NCBI RefSeq assembly: GCF_000235405.2
Contig: NC_017095.1
Coordinates: forward strand, 1,637,501-1,701,500
Source of the DNA: Fervidobacterium pennivorans DSM 9078
GTDB lineage: Bacteria > Thermotogota > Thermotogae > Thermotogales > Fervidobacteriaceae
Reading direction: 5' to 3'
Length of the DNA: 64,000 nucleotides
Below the pieces are notes generated by a model. That model did not search any database, was not told where the DNA came from, and saw only the letters and a program-made list of their open reading frames with translations. The stretch's first letter is position 1, and each line of letters starts with the position of its first letter. This document shows, piece after piece, positions 35,443-44,187 of this stretch. The translations under genes and the position numbers were made by a program.

Positions 35443-35913
35443 TCAGAAAGGATAAAATGTGAATTCCAGTACAACAGGGAATTCTTCTGCTTGCAAGTTC
35501 TCCCAGTCTATTTCAAAAACTATTACCAAGTTGCCCTGTAAATTTTTAGGAGTTACCATAAGAACTTCACCAATGCCTATTGTTTCTGAGCCAATTTTCA
35601 CTTGCTTTGGTACAACCAACGGTTGAATCGAAGTCTCGGCAACATAGACGTTCGCTGAAATCTTAAATTGCTTGTTTGAATATATTCTTATAAATCCAAC
35701 CACCGATTCTGAATCTCCTCTATCTACGGCTATTGGCTGCGTTTCATCATACTGCCATTCTACCTTTACCGTTTGTTTTACTGTAAAGGTAAAGATTTGA
35801 CTCCATGTCGTTCCACCGGGTTCAATAAGTGCGTAAAAGGTTCCAGATGCAAAGCTCTTTAAAGCAATCAGTGTAGTAATTAACACAAAGACTTTGAAAA
35901 GTTTTTGCTCCAT
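35443..35913 (-). CDS. Small exported beta protein, paralog A
   Basis: 156 residues with a signal peptide (1-22, ending SFA). It shares with two downstream-lying paralogs the order WxYDETQ, VGxIxIYSNKQFK, a Val-rich strand pair, LQGNLVIVF and the C-terminal FTFYPF. The whole domain is beta-strand rich and lacks Cys pairs. AAGGAGCTG lies 10 bp before the ATG. It converges with the secretin operon, leaving 31 bp between the stops and no clear terminator. A pilin-like or surface-layer-associated subunit is possible (inference). Confidence 0.75.
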   Translation of the reverse strand: MEQKLFKVFVLITTLIALKSFASGTFYALIEPGGTTWSQIFTFTVKQTVKVEWQYDETQPIAVDRGDSESVVGFIRIYSNKQFKISANVYVAETSIQPLVVPKQVKIGSETIGIGEVLMVTPKNLQGNLVIVFEIDWENLQAEEFPVVLEFTFYPF

Positions 35914-35942
35914 TTTCGTTATCAGCTCCTTAGCAATAAAAG

Positions 35943-36365
35943 TTAAAGGGGTAAAAATACGAAGGTGAACTCTACTTTGAAGTCTTCAGGCGGTTCAATG
36001 TATGAAAAGTATATTACCATGGTTCCATAAACCCATTTGTTTGTGACAATTGTTGGGCTCGATGGATTCATAGATATAAATTGATTTTTTATTCTAACAC
36101 CAGTTACGGTCACACCTTGAACGTCTAAAACCTTTGGAATTACATAAAATTTGAATTTTACGTTGGAGTATATGTATATCGTCCCTATACTTACTCTTTG
36201 GTAAATCTCATCTATAATGAAAGTAGTTCCTTCATCATAATACCATTCTATGTTAATTGTCTGCGATAAAGCAAGAGAACTAAAAATCAAAGCGAACAAA
36301 AAAACCAGAATTCTTCCAAATCCGAAAATGCTTACATGATTGTGTATTTTTAGCAGAATCCTCAA
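35943..36365 (-). CDS. Small exported beta protein, paralog B
   Basis: About 140 residues. A long charged n-region precedes a hydrophobic segment (FGRILVFLFALIFSSLALS), then WYYDEGTTFIID, VSIGTIYIYSNVKFKFYV and the C-terminal FTFVFLPL, the same pattern as its two neighbours. The start is unclear: the frame is open from 36377 (GTG, ATG at 36374), but GAGGTG overlaps those codons, so TTG at 36365 is proposed. The middle gene of the three-gene minus-strand set. Confidence 0.68.
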   Translation of the reverse strand: MRILLKIHNHVSIFGFGRILVFLFALIFSSLALSQTINIEWYYDEGTTFIIDEIYQRVSIGTIYIYSNVKFKFYVIPKVLDVQGVTVTGVRIKNQFISMNPSSPTIVTNKWVYGTMVIYFSYIEPPEDFKVEFTFVFLPL

Positions 36366-36413
36366 CTTCTTCATCACCTCTACAAGATTATATCACAACT
36401 CATCTTAAAAATA

Positions 36414-36437
36414 AAAAAGGGGCAAACGCCCCTTTTT
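36414..36437 (-). terminator. Terminator after paralog C
   Basis: AAAAAGGGGC-aaac-GCCCCTTTTT. On the minus strand the GC stem ends in a run of T (CCCCTTTTTTATTTTT). It lies 24 bp after the stop of paralog C, so paralogs B and A probably depend on read-through or their own promoters. Confidence 0.85.
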
Positions 36438-36460
36438 GCTTTTTTACTCTTAATCAATTG

Positions 36461-36913
36461 TTAGAATGGAAGGAATGTAAAGTCAAATTTTACTGAAAAG
36501 TCATTTTCTACATTTAATACTTCAGGGTTGAATCCAATCTCAAGTACTCCGCTCAACAGTTTTGTAGAAACTTCCGTCGGAGTTGTCGAAGAGTTTGACA
36601 AAACTACTGAACCTACTTTGACCGATACAACATTCACGCCTGATGGGAGTGTGTTACCAATACCATAGTAAAGTTTGAAGCTCTTGTTGGACTTAAATTC
36701 AATGTTTCCAACTGTTGCCGTATAGCTTGTGTCGTCAATTGCAAAAGCTTGCGTTTCATCGTAATCCCAAGTGACTCTTATCCACTGGCGAACAAAAAAG
36801 GTTAGCGTTTGACTCCAGCTTGCATTCGGGTTGAGTCTCAAGGAAACACTGCCTGCTGCGAAGATAAAACTTGCAAGAATCAATGTGACCAAAACAACAA
36901 ACACTTTTCTCAC
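36461..36913 (-). CDS. Small exported beta protein, paralog C
   Basis: 150 residues with a clear signal peptide (1-20, ending SFIFAAG). Pattern shared with A and B: SWSQTLTFFVRQWIRVTWDYDETQAFAID, VGNIEFKSNKSFK, LSGVLEIGF and the final FDFTFLPF. Paralogs A and C also share the SQ-x-F/L-TF-V-x-Q segment before the YDE motif. The start is GTG with GAGGGAGGG 6 bp upstream. It is separated from B by a terminator, suggesting this first gene is the most expressed of the three. Confidence 0.78.
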   Translation of the reverse strand: MRKVFVVLVTLILASFIFAAGSVSLRLNPNASWSQTLTFFVRQWIRVTWDYDETQAFAIDDTSYTATVGNIEFKSNKSFKLYYGIGNTLPSGVNVVSVKVGSVVLSNSSTTPTEVSTKLLSGVLEIGFNPEVLNVENDFSVKFDFTFLPF

Positions 36914-37203
36914 AAAAATCCCTCCCTCATTTATATAGGTTGTAAACTTTCAAAGTCCACTTCAAATTATATGGGTTTTCTTGTGCATAACAAAGGAAAA
37001 ATGATAAAATTTTGATAAAAAATAGTGAGCGGGGTTATCAACCATTGGTACGTTCAAAAAAAGTAAAAGATGTAAGCATAAGTGAGTTAACGCTTGCGTC
37101 TGGTTTTACGGGTATTTTATTTCCCAATATCTATATGTTCGTTGTGTTTTTCTATCCATAGCTGTATTGAAGATGCACCAATCTTACAATTTTAAGCATA
37201 ATA
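36914..37203. other. Intergenic region with a possible 38-codon frame
   Basis: About 290 bp between paralog C and the end of the decarboxylase operon. On the plus strand TTG 37045 to TAG 37161 could encode a 38-residue peptide with a hydrophobic end (SGFTGILFPNIYMFVVFF), but no good ribosome site is visible. It may be a gene fragment. Nothing else is recognised. Confidence 0.35.
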
Positions 37204-37235
37204 AAAACACTGGTGGCTTTAACCACCAGTGTTTT
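37204..37235 (-). terminator. Terminator of the methylmalonyl-CoA decarboxylase operon
   Basis: AAAACACTGGTGG-ctttaa-CCACCAGTGTTTT, a 13-bp perfect stem. On the minus strand it is followed by TATTATGC after a TTTT run, 37 bp after the biotin-carrier stop. Confidence 0.9.
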
Positions 37236-37272
37236 GCCGATAAAAATATTGGAGTTGTAGCGTTTAAAATTT

Positions 37273-37704
37273 TTACTCTAATTCCACAAGCACTTGTCCT
37301 GTATCTACGTTGTCCCCTTCTTTTACGTATATCTTCTTCACAATACCTGGCTTGTCTGAAACTATATCATTTTCCATTTTCATAGCTTCAAGTATCACCA
37401 ATTTTTGACCATATTCAACCTTTTGCCCCTCACTAACAAGAACTTTTAGTATGACACCTGACATAGGGGATACTATTTTTGCTCCACCACCAATTTCTGA
37501 CACCGTTGAAACTGGGGCGCTCTCTTGTTTTACCGGTTTACTTTCAGGTTGAGTAGGTTTTGCTGACTGGACCTGTTGTTGTACAACAGGTTTTGGTTGT
37601 TCGAGAATTTGTGGTTGTTGCATCGCCTGGGCTGGTATGCCGAGTTCTTCAACTTCAACAATGTACTCTTTTCCATTAACCCTAACAACAAACTTTCTCA
37701 CCAT
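37273..37704 (-). CDS. Biotin carrier subunit of the sodium-pumping decarboxylase
   Basis: 143 residues. The C-terminal biotinyl domain holds ILEAMKMEND, with biotin on K109. Residues 25-65 form a flexible Pro/Gln-rich linker (KPVVQQQVQSAKPTQPESKP), and the N-terminal 20 residues resemble the anchor region of decarboxylase gamma subunits. It carries CO2 from the carboxyltransferase to the membrane beta subunit. It overlaps the delta subunit gene by 7 bp. Biotin must be attached by the BirA at 59.2-59.9 kb. Confidence 0.92.
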   Translation of the reverse strand: MVRKFVVRVNGKEYIVEVEELGIPAQAMQQPQILEQPKPVVQQQVQSAKPTQPESKPVKQESAPVSTVSEIGGGAKIVSPMSGVILKVLVSEGQKVEYGQKLVILEAMKMENDIVSDKPGIVKKIYVKEGDNVDTGQVLVELE

Positions 37705-38231
37705 CTATTTCCACCTCGCCATCCGTATGTTCTCCATTCTTCCCAACCACGTTGACCTTTGGTTCTTGGTACATTCAGGGAAGCTCTGTTAATGGATCTA
37801 ATTTTTATATTCGTTCCAAGCATGGCATAAATAGCCGCAAAAACAGCTGCTATTTCTTCTGTTTCATCTACTCCCTCTGGCATAGCTTCTTGACCTTGTT
37901 TTTTTGCAACCGATTGCATCAATCCTTCGTTTTGTACTTTAGCAACCTCTCCGGTCATTTTTGAGGACGGAGTTTTTATTCGCTTATTCTTACCTGTTCC
38001 AAAAACCTCCATCAATTTGAATATTGCGTAGAGTATTACGAAAACAAGAAAAACAGTACTTACTCCTACAATTGTAACCGTAACCTCTATCGGCAATGCC
38101 GTAGGAGTAGCACTATGAGCTACCGATTGGGCTGTTTGAGATAATGTAGTCGCAGTTTCATTGATTAGTTGTGTAGCAAGAACAGTTTGTGTTGCTTGTG
38201 CTGCCGTAGTTATTGTTGCTTCTATAGGCAT
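37698..38231 (-). CDS. OadG-type delta subunit of the sodium-pumping decarboxylase
   Basis: 177 residues. An Ala/Thr-rich exported N-terminus (1-48), one membrane helix (about 50-72, TIVGVSTVFLVFVILYAIFKLM), then a cytosolic tail ending in the aromatic, basic sequence KGQRGWEEWRTYGWRG, as in the delta subunits of methylmalonyl-CoA decarboxylases. Such subunits hold the complex together at the membrane. The long Thr/Ala stretch before the helix is unusual and may be exposed outside. It is 36 bp behind mmdA. Confidence 0.85.
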   Translation of the reverse strand: MPIEATITTAAQATQTVLATQLINETATTLSQTAQSVAHSATPTALPIEVTVTIVGVSTVFLVFVILYAIFKLMEVFGTGKNKRIKTPSSKMTGEVAKVQNEGLMQSVAKKQGQEAMPEGVDETEEIAAVFAAIYAMLGTNIKIRSINRASLNVPRTKGQRGWEEWRTYGWRGGNRW

Positions 38232-38267
38232 CCGTTTATCACCTCGGAAAGTTTTAAATTACTTAAA

Positions 38268-39812
38268 TCACAGCGGTATGTTTCCATGTTTTTTTCTAGG
38301 TCTTGATTCAACTTTCGTTGCGCTGTATTCAAGCGCTTTTATAATCCAGCTTCTCGTTTCTCTTGGGTCAATTACAGCATCTATATAACCTCTTGATGCT
38401 GCAACATACGGATTAGCAAAGAGTTGTCTGTATTCTTCTATCTTTTGTTTTCTGGTCTCCTCTGGATTCTCCGAAGCATCTATTTCCTTTTTGAATATGA
38501 TGTTAGCTGCACCATCAGGACCCATGACAGCTATTTCTGCTGTTGGCCACGCTGCTACAAAATCTGCACCAAGGTGTTTGCTCCCCATCGCAATGTAAGC
38601 TCCTCCGTACGCTTTTCTGAGAATTATCGTTATCTTCGGAACCGTTGCTTCACTGTATGCATATAGCAACTTTGCTCCATGCCTAATTATTCCACCGTGT
38701 TCCTGTTTTACTCCAGGTAAATATCCCGGTGTATCAACAAATGTTACAATTGGTATGTTGAACGCATCGAGGAACCTTATGAACCTTGCTGCTTTGTCGG
38801 AAGAGTCTATGTCAAGCACCCCTGCAAGGTAATTTGGTTGATTTGCAACAATACCCACTGCTTTTCCATTAATTCTTGCAAATCCAATAACTATGCTCTT
38901 TGCGAAGTGCTCATGTACTTCAAAGAATGTCCCTTCATCAACGACTCTTCTTATAACATCGCGTACATCAAAACCTTTCTTTGCGTCGACAGGTACAACT
39001 GTTTGTATATCGGATGCATCTGGTTCGATTATTTGCTCTTCTACAGGAGGTTCTTCCATGTTGTTTTGTGGTATGTACGAAATGAGTTTCTTTACCAACT
39101 CTATAGCATGCCTATCGTCTGACGCTAAGAAATGTGCATTTCCACTCTTTGTGTTGTGAACCAATGCACCCCCAAGGTCTTCTTTTGATATATCTTCACC
39201 CGTAACTGCCTTAATAACATTTGGACCAGTAATGAACATTTGAGCTGTTTTGTCAACCATAATTACAAAGTCGGTTATCGCAGGTGAGTAAACTGCACCG
39301 CCAGCACATGGACCAGCTATAACTGTAATTTGTGGTATTACTCCAGAGGCTATCGTGTTTCTAAAGAATATCTCACCATACCCGTAAAGAGAGTCAACAC
39401 CTTCCTGTATCCTTGCACCACCGGAATCGTTTATTCCAACAAGTGGGATTCCCATCTTTAAAGCCAAATCCATTACCTTCATTATTTTTTTCGCATGCAT
39501 TTCGCCGAGTGAACCACCCATGACCGTAAAATCTTGTGAGAAGGCAGCTACGGGTCTTCCATTTACCTTGCCAATGCCAGTAACAACACCATCAGCAGGT
39601 AATTTCATTTTATCAAGCCCAAACATTGTATTTCTATGCTTTACGAATTTGTCCAGTTCTTCAAAGGTTCCTTCGTCAAATAACAACTGGAGCCTCTCGC
39701 GGGCCGTTAGTTTTCCTTCAGCATGCTGTTTGTCTATCTTTTCTTGACCTCCACCTAACTCTATTTCTGTTTCTAGGTTTTTCAGCTGCTGTATAAGTTC
39801 TTCCATTTCCAT
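38268..39812 (-). CDS. mmdA: Methylmalonyl-CoA decarboxylase alpha subunit (carboxyltransferase)
   Basis: 514 residues, normal length. Typical segments: KLTARERLQLLFDEGTFEE, GINDSGGARIQEGVDSL, GPCAGGAVYSPAITDF, VDTPGYLPGVKQEHGGIIRHGAK and the terminal RPRKKHGNIPL. This family transfers the carboxyl group between methylmalonyl-CoA and biotin; the same fold is the beta subunit of propionyl-CoA carboxylase. The adjacent OadG-type and biotin-carrier genes, and a beta pump subunit nearby, favour the sodium-pumping decarboxylase. AAGGGGTGG precedes the ATG. Confidence 0.93.
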   Translation of the reverse strand: MEMEELIQQLKNLETEIELGGGQEKIDKQHAEGKLTARERLQLLFDEGTFEELDKFVKHRNTMFGLDKMKLPADGVVTGIGKVNGRPVAAFSQDFTVMGGSLGEMHAKKIMKVMDLALKMGIPLVGINDSGGARIQEGVDSLYGYGEIFFRNTIASGVIPQITVIAGPCAGGAVYSPAITDFVIMVDKTAQMFITGPNVIKAVTGEDISKEDLGGALVHNTKSGNAHFLASDDRHAIELVKKLISYIPQNNMEEPPVEEQIIEPDASDIQTVVPVDAKKGFDVRDVIRRVVDEGTFFEVHEHFAKSIVIGFARINGKAVGIVANQPNYLAGVLDIDSSDKAARFIRFLDAFNIPIVTFVDTPGYLPGVKQEHGGIIRHGAKLLYAYSEATVPKITIILRKAYGGAYIAMGSKHLGADFVAAWPTAEIAVMGPDGAANIIFKKEIDASENPEETRKQKIEEYRQLFANPYVAASRGYIDAVIDPRETRSWIIKALEYSATKVESRPRKKHGNIPL

Positions 39813-39848
39813 CTAATCCACCCCTTTTATCTATAGAAATTGAAGAAA

Positions 39849-40256
39849 TTAATGTTCACCTTCAACAAGTTCAATTAAGACACCGCCTGTTGTCTTTGGG
39901 TGCAAAAACAAAACTTTTGTTCCACCAGCTCCCGGTTTTGGTTCTTCTGAGAGTGGCTGAAGCCCATGTGCTTTTGCTAAAGCTACTGCCTCATCGATAC
40001 CATGAACGTTGAAAGCTATGTGATGTATGCCTTCTCCCTTCTTTTCAAGAAAACCAGAAACTTCGGAGTTTTCGCTCATCGGTTCTAATAATTCTATTCT
40101 CGTGTCGCCAACTTTTATAAAGTAAACCCTTAGGCCTCTTTCAGGTAACTCCTCTACTTCCGTAACTTCCAACCCAAGAAAGTCCTTGTAAAGTCTTAGT
40201 TTTTCTTTTGCATCCTTTACAGCTATCCCTATGTGGTCTATCCTGTTCGTATGCAT
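39849..40256 (-). CDS. mce: Methylmalonyl-CoA epimerase
   Basis: 135 residues, a vicinal-oxygen-chelate protein. IDHIGIAVKDAKEKL (metal His), VEELPERGLRVYFIKVGDTRIELLEP, GIHHIAFNVHGIDEA (second His) and TGGVLIELVE (Glu) are the family signatures. It interconverts (R)- and (S)-methylmalonyl-CoA, linking the B12 mutase to the decarboxylase. It is first in the operon ahead of mmdA, with GGAGGTG upstream of the ATG. Confidence 0.95.
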   Translation of the reverse strand: MHTNRIDHIGIAVKDAKEKLRLYKDFLGLEVTEVEELPERGLRVYFIKVGDTRIELLEPMSENSEVSGFLEKKGEGIHHIAFNVHGIDEAVALAKAHGLQPLSEEPKPGAGGTKVLFLHPKTTGGVLIELVEGEH

Positions 40257-40372
40257 AGTTTAATTCACCTCCGCATGGGCTTTACTTAATCTAAAAATTG
40301 GCTTAGAATTAATTTATTTACACTTCGTATTGTACAGCTTTTTTTAAACTTTTCAAACTTTTTTAAGCTTCT

Positions 40373-40696
40373 TCAAATCCAGCCTAAGGCTTTTGCAGTC
40401 CTTCTCATAAAGCTTTTGAGTGCTTCCTTTCCAACTTCAGTTTTTACATATATATCCTTGAATTCACTTTTCTCACATCTAATCACCTTCACATTACCCA
40501 CAGCAATGCAGGTCTCCGTATATGGTTCATCAATTAACGCTTCAAGACCAAAAACGTCTGGAAGCTCCTCTGAAAGTAGTGCTTCGTACGTACCCAAAGA
40601 GACCTTTACCTTTCCAGATTTTATAATGTAAACGTATGGTTCTTGCTTCCCATTTTCAATTATTTTATATCCGTCTTCAAACTCAAGCGTTTCCAC
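40373..40696 (-). CDS. Stand-alone cyclic-nucleotide-binding-like domain protein
   Basis: 107 residues. YVYIIKSGKVKVSLGTYEALLSEELPDVFGLEALIDEPYTETCIAVGNVKVIRCEKSEF has the beta-roll pattern of Crp-type effector domains, but no helix-turn-helix follows. The phosphate-binding cassette (FGE...R-S-A) is degenerate, so cNMP binding is doubtful. The start is GTG at 40696 with GAGGTG upstream. It overlaps the preceding gene by 14 bp, suggesting the two proteins are made together and may form a complex. Confidence 0.75.
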   Translation of the reverse strand: METLEFEDGYKIIENGKQEPYVYIIKSGKVKVSLGTYEALLSEELPDVFGLEALIDEPYTETCIAVGNVKVIRCEKSEFKDIYVKTEVGKEALKSFMRRTAKALGWI

Positions 40697-41414
40697 GCAG
40701 CATCACCTCTAAGACTTTCGCCATCTTTCCATATCGCCTGTATATTATGTTCCCTTCTTCTTTATATATACTTTCCAGTGTTTTTACCGCTTCGTAACAG
40801 TAATCTAAAAGATGAGGATAATAAAGTAAAACTTTTTTTAGCAAAGCTTTGGCAACATATCTATCGTTTAGCACGATGTAAACTTTTGCAGCTGTTTCAA
40901 TAAGAAACTTTGCACCGATTTGTTCTTCTGGGAACCGCTCCACAAATTTTTTAACTAAATTGACTTTTGTGAATAGCTTGTCGTCTTCCAAACTCTCTAT
41001 AAGCTCTATTGCCTTCTCTTTCTCCTCAGGTAGTTCTCCGCCTGATAGGGTTAAAAGAGACTCAACTTGGTTGAGATATTCATCTATATTCTCTGTCTCA
41101 AAGTTGAAATCATCGAGGACTAAATTTTCAAAATCTACGGATGTTTGGTATATAATTTTCCTGAGTGCCACAATATTTCGAATAATGTTTTCATAATCGT
41201 TCTCTATATCAGTTTCCACGAGTTCTGTTTCTTCTAAAGCTATTATATCGTCTTCCAAAGGAAGCCCGAGTAAATACTCTAAAAGTGCCACGTACTCACC
41301 TTTTGTTAAGTCATGGTAAGTGTTATTCCGAGTTTCTCGAACCGTTCCAGAAACTATTTTGAAAAGTGTCTTAGGTACTTCCCCTTTTTTGAAAATTACC
41401 CCTTCGATCCTCAT
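40683..41414 (-). CDS. Protein with degenerate effector domain and helical repeat C-terminus
   Basis: About 243 residues (frame open to GTG 41423). The first 70 residues (GVIFKKGEVPKTLFKIVSGTVRETRNNTYHDLTKGEYVAL) resemble a Crp-like beta-roll. The rest is helical and acidic, with TPR-like segments (AKFLIETAAKVYIVLNDRYVAKALLKKVLLYYP). There is no DNA-binding motif. It lies between secA and the small cNMP-like protein, overlapping the latter. Function unknown; a protein-protein signalling module is one reading. Confidence 0.7.
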   Translation of the reverse strand: MRIEGVIFKKGEVPKTLFKIVSGTVRETRNNTYHDLTKGEYVALLEYLLGLPLEDDIIALEETELVETDIENDYENIIRNIVALRKIIYQTSVDFENLVLDDFNFETENIDEYLNQVESLLTLSGGELPEEKEKAIELIESLEDDKLFTKVNLVKKFVERFPEEQIGAKFLIETAAKVYIVLNDRYVAKALLKKVLLYYPHLLDYCYEAVKTLESIYKEEGNIIYRRYGKMAKVLEVMLRGNA

Positions 41415-41465
41415 TTCTTTCACTTCCCATCATTGCAAAAGTCTTCCATAAAAACCAACAAAGTC

Positions 41466-44075
41466 TTAACTTCTTTTTATCTTCAACTTTGGTTTTCTGT
41501 TGCCAGACTTTTCTCCCTTGCTCTCGTCAATGAGTTTGAATTCTTCGTGAATGGTACTGACTTTTGCAAGCTCTTTCTTTGATTCTTCCTCAGCTTTGTT
41601 GTCAACTCTTCTGAGGTTGAGCAGGTAAGAAACTGCCAGCTCGTAACTTCGCATCATCATTTCTGTGAACATCTGATAAGTCTCTTTTTTGAACTCCAAA
41701 ACAGGGTCTTTTTGTCCGTAACTTCTCAGTCTGACAGACTCTTTGACGTGTTCAACTTCCTCAAGGTATTGTCTCCAATTTTCGTCTATTATTCTTAGCA
41801 CAATAAATTTTGCGACATGTTCGAAATCTTCTCCGAATTCTTTTTTCTTTACTTCGTATGCTTGTTTTATCTGATTTACCAATTCCACCTTGAGTTTTTC
41901 CCTGTCATCAATTTTTTCTAAAAGTTCATCAACATTTACGTAGTCTTTTATAATAGCAAACGAATCTTTCAATCCTTCTTTGTTCCACTCAGGATTTGAA
42001 CAGAACTCTTCCAATCTTGACTCAACAAAGTTTTCGATTGCTTCTTCCATGAAGTTGTCAACGTTATGTTCCAAAATATAGTCTCGATATCCGTAAACTG
42101 CTCGCCTTTGGGTATCTAAAACGCTATCTAGTTCAAGTAAGAACTTACGAACCCCAAAGTTTATGCCCTCTACTTTCTTTTGCACCTGTTCGATTAGTTT
42201 AGTCAGCAACGGATGATAAATAGGCTGACCTGGTTCAATTTTGACCATATCCATAACTTTTCGTAGCCTGTCTCCTCCGAATATTCTCATCAAATCATCT
42301 TCGAGAGAGAGGAAGAATATCGATTCGCCAGGGTCACCTTGCCTACCAGACCTCCCACGTAATTGGTTATCTATCCTTCGGCTTTCGTGCCTTTCTGTTC
42401 CTATAACTAACAGTCCCCCGAGCTCTTTGACACCAGGACCGAGTTTGATATCTGTTCCTCTACCTGCCATATTTGTTGCAATCGTAACCATACCTTTTTG
42501 ACCTGCTTGTGCTATTATCTGCGCTTCTTTTTCGTGATACTTTGCATTCAAAACTTGATGAGGAATTTTTTCTTTTTTGAGCATTTCACTGAGTTTTTCA
42601 CTTTTCTCAATCGATGTTGTTCCAACAAGAACAGGCTGACCTTTCTCGTATCTTTTCTTAATCTCTTCAACAATTGCTTTGTATTTCTCCTCGGTTGTTC
42701 TGTATATCAAATCGTCCCTATCTATCCTTATCATTGGTTTGTGAGTAGGTATAACCACGACATCTAAACCGTATATCGCTTTGAACTCTTCTTCTTCTGT
42801 CTTCGCAGTTCCAGTCATACCAGCGAGTTTTTCGTACATTCTGAAGTAATTTTGATAAGTTATAGTGGCGTACGTTATACTTTCTTCTTTTATCGGAACC
42901 CCCTCTTTTGCTTCGATTGCCTGATGTAATCCACCACTGTAACGTCTTCCTGGAAGAACACGACCTGTGAACTCATCAACAATCAAGACTTGCCCATTAT
43001 GAACGATATAATCAACATCCTTTTTGAATAGGTGAATTGCTTTGAGAGAGTTGATTATGTGGTAAATGCTGTTGACATTCGCTGGGTCATACAGGTTGTC
43101 AACACCTAGTAATTTCTCAAGATAAGATATGCCTTCGTCAGTAAGAATTACCGAGCGATGTTCTTCATCCACTTTGAAATGTTTATCTCTTTCCAAACGT
43201 TTTGCAATTTGGTAAAAATGTTTATAAACCGCGGCATTGTTTTTCGACGGGCCACTGATTATCAGCGGTGTTCTTGCTTCATCTATAAGTATGCTATCAA
43301 CTTCGTCAACAATAGCGTAAAAATGACCAGTTTGTACTTTGTCCTCCAAGGAGATAACAAGGTTATCCCTGAGGTAGTCGAATCCGAATTCTGAATTTGT
43401 TCCGTACGTTACATCACATCTGTAGGCTTCTTTTTTGCTAACTTCAATAACATCCACCTCAAACGCTTCAACCGCCTTTTTAACTTTTGCTTCGTCCGGT
43501 AGAAATTCTCCATCAAAATCCTCGGGCCAAACGCAGTAATTTTCTTCAAGACCTTTTTGGGCCAGCTCAGGATTTTTCCAGACCACTTCATAAGCTTTTC
43601 CGGATGTAGTTATGACCCCTACTCTTAAACCAAGAGCCAGATATATTGGACCCATCCACATGGCATCTCTTTTTGCAAGGTAATCGTTCACAGTGACCAT
43701 GTGAATGTTTCTGTTCATAAGCGAATTCAAAACGACAGGTAGAGTTGCAACAAGCGTCTTACCTTCTCCTGTCTTCATTTCAGCTATCTTTCCTTTGTGG
43801 AGTACTATGCCACCTATCAGCTGGACATCAAAATGCCTCATTCCTACCGTTCTTCTTGCAACCTCTCGTGTGAATGCAAAAACATTTACCAGATGTTCAT
43901 CAAGCTCATCCAAGCTTTGTAAAGTTCCCTTCTTGGAGAGTATGTAGTCTCGCATTTGGGAAAATGACATCTTTCGAACTTCCGGTTCGAGTCTATTTAT
44001 TCGCTCGACTAACTTTTTCGCTTTCCTAAGCTCCATCTCATTTTTGTCAAATAACTTTTTCAGTTTTCCAAACAC
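41466..44075 (-). CDS. secA: Preprotein translocase ATPase SecA
   Basis: About 869 residues. [32 protein letters not shown] (Q motif and Walker A), [18 protein letters not shown] (Walker B), [26 protein letters not shown] and [11 protein letters not shown] are clear. It drives Sec export, used by the many signal-peptide proteins here. The C-terminus ends in basic residues and lacks the zinc-binding CxC motif of E. coli SecA. The start is set at GTG 44075 (GGGAGG 8 bp upstream), giving the usual [13 protein letters not shown] opening; an upstream extension to 44111 is unlikely. Confidence 0.96.
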   Translation of the reverse strand: MFGKLKKLFDKNEMELRKAKKLVERINRLEPEVRKMSFSQMRDYILSKKGTLQSLDELDEHLVNVFAFTREVARRTVGMRHFDVQLIGGIVLHKGKIAEMKTGEGKTLVATLPVVLNSLMNRNIHMVTVNDYLAKRDAMWMGPIYLALGLRVGVITTSGKAYEVVWKNPELAQKGLEENYCVWPEDFDGEFLPDEAKVKKAVEAFEVDVIEVSKKEAYRCDVTYGTNSEFGFDYLRDNLVISLEDKVQTGHFYAIVDEVDSILIDEARTPLIISGPSKNNAAVYKHFYQIAKRLERDKHFKVDEEHRSVILTDEGISYLEKLLGVDNLYDPANVNSIYHIINSLKAIHLFKKDVDYIVHNGQVLIVDEFTGRVLPGRRYSGGLHQAIEAKEGVPIKEESITYATITYQNYFRMYEKLAGMTGTAKTEEEEFKAIYGLDVVVIPTHKPMIRIDRDDLIYRTTEEKYKAIVEEIKKRYEKGQPVLVGTTSIEKSEKLSEMLKKEKIPHQVLNAKYHEKEAQIIAQAGQKGMVTIATNMAGRGTDIKLGPGVKELGGLLVIGTERHESRRIDNQLRGRSGRQGDPGESIFFLSLEDDLMRIFGGDRLRKVMDMVKIEPGQPIYHPLLTKLIEQVQKKVEGINFGVRKFLLELDSVLDTQRRAVYGYRDYILEHNVDNFMEEAIENFVESRLEEFCSNPEWNKEGLKDSFAIIKDYVNVDELLEKIDDREKLKVELVNQIKQAYEVKKKEFGEDFEHVAKFIVLRIIDENWRQYLEEVEHVKESVRLRSYGQKDPVLEFKKETYQMFTEMMMRSYELAVSYLLNLRRVDNKAEEESKKELAKVSTIHEEFKLIDESKGEKSGNRKPKLKIKRS

Positions 44076-44127
44076 TTTTGTATTCCTCCCTACGTCTGCC
44101 AATTTTTTCACATCAACAATATTCTAC

Positions 44128-44171
44128 CACAAAAAAGAAAAAGGTCATCCTGCCGTCGGGCAAGGATGACC
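44128..44171 (-). terminator. Terminator after korA
   Basis: On the minus strand GGTCATCCT, an 11-nt loop, AGGATGACC, then TTTTTCTTTTTT. It lies 17 bp after the korA stop and separates it from secA. Confidence 0.92.
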
Positions 44172-44187
44172 AGAAAGAAATATTATA

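Noticed and set aside
38424-39159. Plus-strand frames opposite mmdA
   Set aside because: They mirror a strongly conserved coding sequence on the minus strand, lack ribosome sites and resemble no family.
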